A stretch of DNA of 5,300 bases from Verrucomicrobiota bacterium. GTDB lineage: Bacteria; Verrucomicrobiota; Verrucomicrobiia; Opitutales; Seribacteraceae. This document shows positions 1 to 4,932 of the stretch, one piece after another. Position 1 is the first letter of the stretch. Every line of letters starts with the position of its first letter. The notes beneath the pieces were generated by a model. The model had not been told where the DNA came from. It worked only from the letters and a program-made list of their open reading frames with translations, and made no database searches. Position numbers and translations under genes: made by a program. The stretch spans positions 1 through 5,300 of the forward strand of contig JAURNO010000069.1 of NCBI GenBank assembly GCA_030830145.1, in the 5' to 3' direction.

Positions 1-751
1 GAATTCGAATATTGCCCTCCGTGCCGGAGATAAAGGCTTCCTGTCGGGTTTCTGACTCCAAGGAGGAATGGAGCAAGGCCATGCTACCATTATCATACTT
101 GAGTATGCAGGAAGCTTGTTCGTCTACGCCGGTGGAACCTCGATTCCAATCGGAAACAAAGGACTTGGGTTTTCCCATGATCATGGATGCGAGCGAAAGG
201 GGGTAAATCCCTACGTCAAGAAGGGACCCCCCGGCAAGTTCAGGGTTGAGAAGACGACCTTCCGGTTCTCTGGTTTTGGGTTTGAACCCAAAGTCGGCAT
301 GGAGGGTTCTGACCTCGCCGATTTCACCAGAGGAGAGAGCTTTGCGTAATTCTTTCATCAAGGGAGGGAATCTCGACCACATTCCTTCCATCAGTAAAAC
401 ATTGCTTTTGCTTGCTTGGGCAACCATTTCCGAAACTTGTCCATGGTTCACGGCAAAAGGTTTTTCACATAGCACGGCTTTTCCATGCTTCAGGCAAAGA
501 ATGGAGTTTTCCGCATGCTGGGTATGGGGCGTCGCGACGTAGACGGCATCGATTGCTTCCGATTCCGCCATTTGCAGGTAATTCTCGAACGCCAACGGCA
601 CGTTCCATTCGTCTGCGTAGGCTTTGGATCGATTGTAGTCTCGGGACGCGACCCCATGAAGAACGCCGTTTGAGACGGATTTCAATCCTTCCGCAAAGGC
701 TCTTGAGATCCTGCCCGTGCCCAATATTCCCCACTTGATCAATTCGCTCAT
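1..751 (-). CDS. Gfo/Idh/MocA-family NAD(P)-dependent oxidoreductase (dihydrodiol dehydrogenase-like), C-terminus cut by window edge
   Basis: Read on the minus strand from ATG at 751, the frame stays open for 250 codons to the left edge. Residues 8-16 (GILGTGRIS) are the glycine-rich dinucleotide-binding loop of an N-terminal Rossmann fold. ATPHTQH (73-79) and CEKPFA (95-100) are family hallmarks, the latter holding the conserved Lys97. EGMWSRFPP (122-130) and AGGSLLDVGIYPL (173-185) resemble the dihydrodiol dehydrogenase branch, with Asp179 and with Tyr183 where many relatives have His. Members are usually about 330-380 residues, so roughly the last quarter lies outside the window. The family oxidises or reduces sugars, diols or related polyols in the cytoplasm with NAD(P); the substrate cannot be told. 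It is divergent from the lipoprotein genes and has no visible tie to them. The family call is firm, the subfamily tentative. No strong Shine-Dalgarno is seen; the start sits in a 12-bp palindrome (749-760). Confidence 0.93.
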   Translation of the reverse strand, partial: MSELIKWGILGTGRISRAFAEGLKSVSNGVLHGVASRDYNRSKAYADEWNVPLAFENYLQMAESEAIDAVYVATPHTQHAENSILCLKHGKAVLCEKPFAVNHGQVSEMVAQASKSNVLLMEGMWSRFPPLMKELRKALSSGEIGEVRTLHADFGFKPKTREPEGRLLNPELAGGSLLDVGIYPLSLASMIMGKPKSFVSDWNRGSTGVDEQASCILKYDNGSMALLHSSLESETRQEAFISGTEGNIRI

Positions 752-769
752 CAATTGATGGTTATCCTA

Positions 770-785
770 TGAATCCAAGGATTCA
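770..785. promoter_or_regulatory. 16-bp inverted repeat in divergent intergenic region, possible operator
   Basis: TGAATCC-AA-GGATTCA is a perfect inverted repeat with 7-bp arms and a 2-bp spacer. It lies between the minus-strand oxidoreductase (start 751) and the plus-strand lipoprotein gene (start about 856), where a regulator could act on either. The symmetry is seen directly; the operator role is inference. I found no convincing -35/-10 pair next to it on either strand. Confidence 0.35.
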
Positions 786-855
786 AGGCATAAAGAAGAA
801 AACCTCATGGTCAATGTTGACGAATTAGATAAGATTGCCGATTATGGATGGTATG

Positions 856-1356
856 ATGACTGAGTTGAAAAAGACCGGAAGGGTCAACTTTGAGGCGATT
901 AGCACGATCGCATTGATCGTTTTTTGCATTTTTGGTTGTTCAATCGAAGACGTCGCAATGAAACCAGTCGATTCCAATTTCAGTGACGACTCGAACCTGA
1001 CTTCAGTTGTCGAACCCTTACCCTCCCTCCCCGTAGATCCTATTCATTCTCCGGGATCTTTGGATCGGGCGGAGTTGGACTCCGTGTTGGAGGAGAACCT
1101 GAAAAAATTCGCCGCTGAATTTTCAAAAACAATACCGAAACCCGAAAAAGTTGATTATGACAGGCTCAAATTGCTTTTTCAGCAAACCCTGATGGACGCG
1201 GAACCGAAAGCTCCCGAGAACAAATACCAGTTTTTGTGCGATGCCAATGAAAGATGGATTTACCGATGCAACCTGCTAACCGGAGAAATCGTTTGCTACA
1301 GCATGGGATCCGACTATAAGCTGAAAAGACTTGATACGGTGGAGGGAGAGAAATGA
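856..1356 (+). CDS. Putative lipoprotein of unknown function
   Basis: With ATG 856 as start the protein has 166 residues. Its N-terminus looks like a type II (lipoprotein) signal peptide: Lys/Arg at residues 5, 6 and 9, a hydrophobic core ISTIALIVFCIFG and an imperfect lipobox I-F-G-Cys with Cys28. The residue after Cys is Ser, which under the Lol rule favours the outer membrane. The mature part begins with an acidic, Pro-containing linker (about 29-70), then a helical-looking stretch rich in Lys and Glu (about 72-115), then a C-terminal part with Cys, Tyr and Trp residues (YQFLCDANERWIYRCN) that may fold. I do not recognise a family. Possible starts in the same frame are TTG 835, ATG 844, ATG 853 and ATG 856. 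I prefer 856 because the signal peptide then has normal length and GGATGG (846-851) is the only Shine-Dalgarno-like stretch nearby, but the choice is weak. The stop overlaps the next gene's start by 4 bases (ATGA), so the two are probably co-translated. Confidence 0.72.
   Translation: MTELKKTGRVNFEAISTIALIVFCIFGCSIEDVAMKPVDSNFSDDSNLTSVVEPLPSLPVDPIHSPGSLDRAELDSVLEENLKKFAAEFSKTIPKPEKVDYDRLKLLFQQTLMDAEPKAPENKYQFLCDANERWIYRCNLLTGEIVCYSMGSDYKLKRLDTVEGEK
1341..1350 (+). promoter_or_regulatory. Strong Shine-Dalgarno that supports the start at 1353
   Basis: GGAGGGAGAG lies inside the end of the preceding gene, with GGAGG seven bases before ATG 1353. It is the best ribosome binding site in the window. 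It favours 1353 over the in-frame ATG 1392, which has no such site. Confidence 0.7.
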
Positions 1357-2150
1357 TAAAAAACAACTTTGTACGTACCGACAATCGTCCGATGAAAATT
1401 CCGGTTTGCTTACTCCTTGGTCTTCTTTTGCTCGCGTCCTGCGAAAGCAATTATTCCGCATATGAATACAGGTCCATCTCTCCTGCATTGACTCGAAAGC
1501 CAGTTTCCAAGATTGAAAAAGCATGGGTTGCCCGCCATCAATATGACCATGAAAGAAGGTTGCTGATTCCGAAATTAGGAGGAGCCAGATGGGGTGCGGT
1601 GCAAGAGTACAAGGAAAATGGCACAATGGAGTTCAAGGACTGGTGGGAGCGTGACGTCAAAATCGAGGATCTGGAAGCCTCTCCATCTACGGTGCTTACC
1701 ATGCCAAAGGCAAAAGAAGGTAAAAACATCCTGCCTCAACTTGGGTTCGATCGCCAGATCTTGCCGAGTGATGAATCCACACCCTCTTCCTTGCCCGAAC
1801 CCTTTCCCGCAACCGGTTTTCCCGAACCCTCCGGGATTCCTCCAATTCCTGGAGGTGACACCCCTTTTCCTGCTCTCCCTCCCCCGGACGGTCTTCCTCC
1901 TGTGGATCCGGGGATTCCCTCCCTGCCTCCACCCCTTGAATCCAATCCGATCGAATCAGGCCCTTCTCCTTTTGCTCCCCTTCCGGGATCGCTGCCGGGA
2001 GAACTTCCTGATCTCGCTCCACCCGGTGATTTGCCTCCGCCCGATGGTCTGCCCGAGCCCGGGGGGCTTCCGCCTATGGAAGAAGGTCAAGTCGAGGAGG
2101 CAAACCCATTCCCAGCGCTTCCTCCGGACCCTTTTGAGAAACTACCCTAG
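1353..2150 (+). CDS. Putative lipoprotein with long acidic proline-rich tail
   Basis: 265 residues. A signal peptide ends in a good lipobox, LLLASC with Cys30, followed by Glu31, so outer-membrane sorting is likely if the Lol rule holds. A compact region follows (about 33-112), rich in Tyr, Trp and Arg (for example RWGAVQEYKENG and FKDWWERDVK), and may be a small folded domain. From residue 138 to the end there are 44 prolines in 128 residues, with Gly, Leu, Asp and Glu and almost no Lys or Arg. LPPPDGLP occurs twice (175-182 and 227-234) and PFPALPP twice (171-177 and 252-258). Such a tail is probably extended and could span periplasm or peptidoglycan. Unlike the Lys-Pro/Glu-Pro linker of TonB, it is strongly acidic. 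The strong Shine-Dalgarno at 1341-1350 and ATGA overlap with the upstream gene support start 1353; ATG 1392 would give a more typical, shorter signal peptide. Family unknown. The lipoprotein call is good, any role is inference. Confidence 0.82.
   Translation: MIKNNFVRTDNRPMKIPVCLLLGLLLLASCESNYSAYEYRSISPALTRKPVSKIEKAWVARHQYDHERRLLIPKLGGARWGAVQEYKENGTMEFKDWWERDVKIEDLEASPSTVLTMPKAKEGKNILPQLGFDRQILPSDESTPSSLPEPFPATGFPEPSGIPPIPGGDTPFPALPPPDGLPPVDPGIPSLPPPLESNPIESGPSPFAPLPGSLPGELPDLAPPGDLPPPDGLPEPGGLPPMEEGQVEEANPFPALPPDPFEKLP
1875..1898 (+). repeat. First copy of the LPPPDGLP codon repeat
   Basis: This 24-base stretch encodes LPPPDGLP, as does 2031-2054. The copies differ at seven of 24 bases, all synonymous. 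The peptide has been kept while the DNA drifted, so the repeat is old or constrained rather than a recent duplication. Confidence 0.6.
2031..2054 (+). repeat. Second copy of the LPPPDGLP codon repeat
   Basis: Encodes the same eight residues as 1875-1898 with different codons, within the proline-rich tail of the lipoprotein. Confidence 0.6.
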
Positions 2151-2172
2151 TCCTTGACTCAAATTTTCACAT

Positions 2173-2195
2173 AAGCTCCTTTTTACAAGGAGCTT
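2173..2195. terminator. Convergent hairpin, probable bidirectional transcription terminator
   Basis: AAGCTCCTT (2173-2181) and AAGGAGCTT (2187-2195) form a perfect 9-bp stem with loop TTTAC. It lies in the 53-base gap between the stop of the plus-strand lipoprotein gene (2150) and the stop of the minus-strand gene (2204), where a shared terminator is expected. A clean run of T follows on neither strand, so it may be a weak intrinsic terminator or act in mRNA 3'-end protection. Confidence 0.6.
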
Positions 2196-2203
2196 GTTAG
2201 GTT

Positions 2204-2644
2204 TCAGTACTGAAGAGGTCTATTGGGTGTTGCGGCGAAAAGAGGAGGCGGTTCGTATTCGTCCTCACTCGTTTCAATCACATCCTCATGGGATTCAGGG
2301 GGAACCGATTCTTGCGCTTTCTCTTTTTCAACCCTCTGGTGCGAATCCTCTGCCTCGATTTTGTTCACCATCGGCGGTGAATCCTCTGCCTCGAGTTCCA
2401 GTTGCAAGTTCTTGGGCGGACTACTTGCAGGGGCTACGAGTTGGGCCTTCTTTTTCTTCGTTCCAAGATCTTCTTCCAATACTCCTACTTCTCTAAGCCA
2501 AACCCGGCTGACTGGAAACTCCACGTCATCGGAAACATAGTTTTTGAGAACGGACAAAGTGGTCGGGGAAAAGCAACCCGCCCCTTTGGTCTTGCCACTC
2601 CCGATTTTCCGGGGAGTCCCATCTTTGTTCAAAGTAATCGACAT
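2204..2644 (-). CDS. Hypothetical protein, basic N-terminal module plus acidic disordered tail
   Basis: 146 residues, ATG at 2644. There is no signal peptide or membrane helix, so it is probably cytoplasmic. Residues 1-55 look like a small folded module: a Lys/Gly-rich start (KIGSGKTKGAGCF, 14-25), then TTLSVLKNYV and FPVSRVWLREVGV. From memory, short proteins of Verrucomicrobia and some phages share a KGAGSF...TL...VSRxW pattern; I cannot name a family. A KKKK run (63-66) is followed by a tail (about 70-146) rich in Glu, Asp, Ser and Pro that is probably disordered and contains EAEDS twice. GAGAG lies three bases upstream of ATG, a closely spaced ribosome site. The gene is convergent with the lipoproteins and divergent from the stator operon, so it stands alone. 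That the gene is real is supported by the sharp change from basic module to acidic tail and by the terminator beyond its stop. Serine-rich plus-strand frames across it look like shadows. Confidence 0.72.
   Translation of the reverse strand: MSITLNKDGTPRKIGSGKTKGAGCFSPTTLSVLKNYVSDDVEFPVSRVWLREVGVLEEDLGTKKKKAQLVAPASSPPKNLQLELEAEDSPPMVNKIEAEDSHQRVEKEKAQESVPPESHEDVIETSEDEYEPPPLFAATPNRPLQY
2343..2358. repeat. 16-bp direct repeat, copy 1
   Basis: GAATCCTCTGCCTCGA is identical to 2379-2394, 36 bases apart, so in phase with the reading frame. On the minus strand both copies encode EAEDS in the acidic tail of the hypothetical protein. Confidence 0.6.
2379..2394. repeat. 16-bp direct repeat, copy 2
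   Basis: Identical to 2343-2358. DNA identity, unlike the synonymous drift in the lipoprotein repeats, suggests a recent in-frame duplication. Confidence 0.6.
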
Positions 2645-2689
2645 TTACTCTCAATTGATTCCAAAACGGTGCTCTGTTCAATTAAAAAA

Positions 2690-2713
2690 TCCTTAGGACA
2701 AGCGGATTAAGGA
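2690..2713 (-). promoter_or_regulatory. Weak hairpin followed by T6 in the leader of the minus-strand gene
   Basis: Read on the minus strand, TCCTTA and TAAGGA form a 6-bp stem with a 12-base loop, followed at once by six T (2689-2684). This looks like a small intrinsic terminator or attenuator about 40 bases upstream of ATG 2644. The stem has only two G-C pairs and may be chance. Confidence 0.25.
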
Positions 2714-2744
2714 CTTGCTCGACTTGACCCGTAACCTGACTGTG

Positions 2745-2755
2745 ATTGATTTAAC
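2745..2755 (+). repeat. 11-bp direct repeat upstream of stator operon, copy 1
   Basis: ATTGATTTAAC is repeated exactly at 2769-2779, with starts 24 bases apart. Copy 2 overlaps the proposed -35 box, so the pair could be a regulator site. Function is inference. Confidence 0.5.
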
Positions 2756-2768
2756 GCCTTACAAATGA

Positions 2769-2779
2769 ATTGATTTAAC
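2769..2779 (+). repeat. 11-bp direct repeat upstream of stator operon, copy 2
   Basis: Second exact ATTGATTTAAC. It contains the TTGATT taken as the -35 box. A shorter ATTGATT also occurs at 2654-2660. Confidence 0.5.
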
Positions 2780-2799
2780 TCTTCATCCAAGGCTAGAAT
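2770..2799 (+). promoter_or_regulatory. Candidate sigma70-type promoter of the stator operon
   Basis: TTGATT (2770-2775) matches four of six bases of the -35 consensus. TAGAAT (2794-2799) matches five of six of the -10 consensus. The spacer is 18 bases. Transcription would start near 2806 and give a leader of about 35 bases before ATG 2841. The ribosome site is poor: GAAGAG (2825-2830), ten bases from the start. Confidence 0.5.
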
Positions 2800-2840
2800 C
2801 ATCGAACTTAACAGACATTCGAACGAAGAGTACTCGAGCT

Positions 2841-3908
2841 ATGGCAACACAAAAAAAATCATTCGGAAAGGTTCCTGAACGAGCAAAAAAAAGAGCTGCT
2901 CAGGTCAACATGATGCAACGCAGCACCGACGAGATGGGGAAGTTCGACAATGCATCCGCGACGTCGGTCAATATGGGCATAACCGCAGGTATTGGTTTTG
3001 GAGTTCTCGTTGTTTTTTACGTTTTCTTGCTGGTTTTCCTTTTTTCGGATTCGACCAAGATTTTTTACGAATACTTTTATGAAAGAGGTTGGGTGCCTTA
3101 TGTCGTAAGCTATCTTGCTTGTTGGTCCTTTGCCATTTTGTGGGTGAAGCGCAAGAAGCTTAAAGGGCAGCTCAATATCATGCAATTCAAGCTTTTGCCC
3201 GAAGATATCGGACAGGACATCAAAGAGGAAAACCTGCAGCATTTCGGGGCTCACATAAATCGACTGGGTTTTGATCCAAGGCAAAGCTTTTTACTGACCC
3301 GTATTCTCAGGGGTTTGGAGCATTTTGGGGTTCGTAGAAATCATACCGCAACGGCGGACATGCTGAAATCTCAATCGGAAATCGATGCTACCATGGTCGA
3401 TTCAAGTTACGTCCTGATCAAGGTTTTCATCTGGGCCATTCCAATCTTGGGCTTTATCGGAACCGTTTTGGGGATTAGTGACGCCGTTTCCAGTTTTGGA
3501 AGTTCGGAGGGGGGTGGCATGCAGGACCTGGACGAGATAAGGAAACAACTTGGTGAGGTTACGGGTGGTCTAAGTACTGCGTTCGACACCACTTTGGTCT
3601 CCTTGGTCTTTAGTTTGTGCGTCATGTTCCCGACCAGCATCATGCAAAAGAGGGAGGAGGACTTGTTGAACAAAGTCGATGAGTATTGCAACGAATACTT
3701 CCTCAAGAGACTTCGCGAGCCAATGGGTGGAAGCCTTCCGGAAGGAATGCAATCGGGAGACGGCACATTGATTGAAAGGGCGGAAAATTTACAAGCCTAT
3801 CTTCTGCAAGTACAGGAATCGCAAGCCGTGGTCGCCCAACAAATGACCCAGATCGCTTCTCAGTTTCATCACCTGATGGAGAATTCAATGGGGGAAGAGG
3901 AGAGTTGA
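2841..3908 (+). CDS. MotA/TolQ/ExbB-family proton channel protein
   Basis: 355 residues. In the inner membrane this family forms a pentameric channel around two single-span partners and turns proton flow into mechanical work. Four hydrophobic helices are visible: about 46-68, 84-102, 190-213 and 244-266. That is the MotA-like count rather than the three of ExbB/TolQ. The third helix holds PILGFIGTVLG (201-211), the family signature; the fourth starts GLSTAFDTTL (243-252). By eye, Thr208 and Thr251 match E. coli ExbB Thr148 and Thr181, while ExbB Glu176 is replaced by Thr246 and an Asp (249) sits in the helix. The basic N-terminus, the 103-189 loop and the 267-355 tail, with a helical end at about 310-348, would be cytoplasmic. 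Its two partner-like genes follow directly, 25 bases downstream. I assign no symbol because exbB, tolQ and motA all imply a known role. The family is clear, the process driven is unknown. Two A8 runs lie in its first 17 codons. Confidence 0.9.
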   Translation: MATQKKSFGKVPERAKKRAAQVNMMQRSTDEMGKFDNASATSVNMGITAGIGFGVLVVFYVFLLVFLFSDSTKIFYEYFYERGWVPYVVSYLACWSFAILWVKRKKLKGQLNIMQFKLLPEDIGQDIKEENLQHFGAHINRLGFDPRQSFLLTRILRGLEHFGVRRNHTATADMLKSQSEIDATMVDSSYVLIKVFIWAIPILGFIGTVLGISDAVSSFGSSEGGGMQDLDEIRKQLGEVTGGLSTAFDTTLVSLVFSLCVMFPTSIMQKREEDLLNKVDEYCNEYFLKRLREPMGGSLPEGMQSGDGTLIERAENLQAYLLQVQESQAVVAQQMTQIASQFHHLMENSMGEEES

Positions 3909-3933
3909 TCCGGCTTTGTATTAAGTTTTAGCG

Positions 3934-4932
3934 GTGAAAAAAAAGAAGAACGATCTCCAGGTATCGCTCTTTCCCTTCTTGAGCATTCTTGCCTGTGTTT
4001 TGGGCATTCTTACCTTGATGATCATGGGGGTGGTCGTATCTCAAGTTTCCGATGACGCGGTCAACCAAAAGATTGAGGAGGCCTTTGAATCGGATGATGG
4101 CTTTAAGCAAAAAATGGAGGAAGAAAAAGCCGCCATCGAAAAGCTCAAGATGGAGATTGAAGAAATACGCTCCAACCCGGCCAAGAAATTAGATCCGAAG
4201 AAAAAAGAAAAACTCAAGGCTGAGATTGCCACGTTGGAAAAAAAGAAAAAGAGCATTTTGGCTCAAAATAAGAAGCAGAGTGAAATGGCTTCCAATCTTG
4301 AAAAAGAGAAAGCCAAGATGAGTGCGGAAGTAGCCAAGCTGACCAAGGATTTGGCCGAGGCCGAAGAGGAATGGGAGAAAATGAAGGATCCCGGCAAATT
4401 GGTCAAGATGGTGGTTAAGCAAAGCGGGTCGGGCGCCGGGGGTGATTTGGAACCTACTTTTGTCGAATGCCGAAGCGAGGGGATCAGAGTTTACAAGGGA
4501 AAGGACCTTGATTTCGAAGTCAAGACGGCGGCAATCCCCAAAGATACAAAGTTACAGAACTTGGTAAAGGCCTTGGCCAAGGAAGCCCCCTACCGAACTT
4601 GGTACAGCGCTCAAGGTACGCCGATGGACGCAAGGTATGTAAAGAGAGAAGGGCCCATCATATACCTCAAGAACAAGAAAGGGGAGGAGTTGAAGGTTCC
4701 CAGCCTTCAGTTATCCAAAGCGTCGCAACAAATTGCCGCAAAATATGAAATTGCCCGTAAAGCAAAGAGGCCCGACCCGGAAGCCCGTTTCATTATTTTT
4801 CTTATCCGCAGCAAAGGGTTTTCATCCTGGACGAGAGCCGTACAGGTTTGCGCCAAATTCAATTGCAGGTACGGCCAGCTTCCTCTCGACGGGGAAGGTG
4901 AAATTGATCTCTCTCTTTTTGCAGGCTCATGA
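3934..4932 (+). CDS. MotB/ExbD-like membrane coiled-coil protein lacking the proton-binding Asp
   Basis: 332 residues from GTG 3934. An in-frame stop lies at 3922-3924 and the next Met codons fall inside or after the membrane helix, so GTG is the only start that keeps the helix. No Shine-Dalgarno is seen; coupling to the upstream gene is likely. Order of parts: basic start KKKK (2-5); one membrane helix (about 12-35) containing FPFLS and VLGIL; a highly charged Lys/Glu coiled coil (about 57-152), broken near Pro82 and Pro88; a Gly/Ser hinge (164-170); and a C-terminal domain (172-332) with PTFVEC (174-179) and RFIIFLIR (285-292). The topology matches ExbD/TolR/MotB: N-terminus inside, bulk in the periplasm. 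At the position of the conserved Asp there is Ser17. The C-terminal part is not an obvious OmpA peptidoglycan-binding domain. From memory, similar VEC...FLIR domains occur in uncharacterised PVC proteins. The stop overlaps the next ATG (ATGA). Partner in a stator is likely, role unknown. Confidence 0.82.
   Translation: MKKKKNDLQVSLFPFLSILACVLGILTLMIMGVVVSQVSDDAVNQKIEEAFESDDGFKQKMEEEKAAIEKLKMEIEEIRSNPAKKLDPKKKEKLKAEIATLEKKKKSILAQNKKQSEMASNLEKEKAKMSAEVAKLTKDLAEAEEEWEKMKDPGKLVKMVVKQSGSGAGGDLEPTFVECRSEGIRVYKGKDLDFEVKTAAIPKDTKLQNLVKALAKEAPYRTWYSAQGTPMDARYVKREGPIIYLKNKKGEELKVPSLQLSKASQQIAAKYEIARKAKRPDPEARFIIFLIRSKGFSSWTRAVQVCAKFNCRYGQLPLDGEGEIDLSLFAGS

Noticed and set aside
1..6. GAATTC (EcoRI site) exactly at the window start, suggesting a clone end
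   Set aside because: A six-base site at the edge may be chance, and nothing else looks like vector sequence.
752..855. Promoter search in both directions between the oxidoreductase and the lipoprotein gene
   Set aside because: TTGACG and TTGACC-like boxes exist, but no -10 box of fair quality lies at 16-18 bases from them.
807..863. An 18-codon frame (MVNVDELDKIADYGWYDD) ending just after the ATG cluster of the first lipoprotein gene, possible leader peptide
   Set aside because: No good ribosome site, very short, and nothing but its position supports it.
1594..2157. A second long plus-strand frame and minus-strand frames over the proline-rich tail
   Set aside because: They arise because CCN-rich codons leave few stops in other frames; the lipoprotein frame has a signal peptide, ribosome site and synonymous repeat drift.
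2194..2710. Several plus-strand frames, serine- and phenylalanine-rich
   Set aside because: They are opposite the minus-strand gene and reflect the reverse complement of its Glu/Lys codons; no start sites or domains.
2841..4932. Zorya-type phage defence (ZorA/ZorB)
   Set aside because: The channel protein lacks a very long cytoplasmic tail, there are two partners rather than one, and no helicase or nuclease gene is in view. The right edge leaves this not fully excluded.
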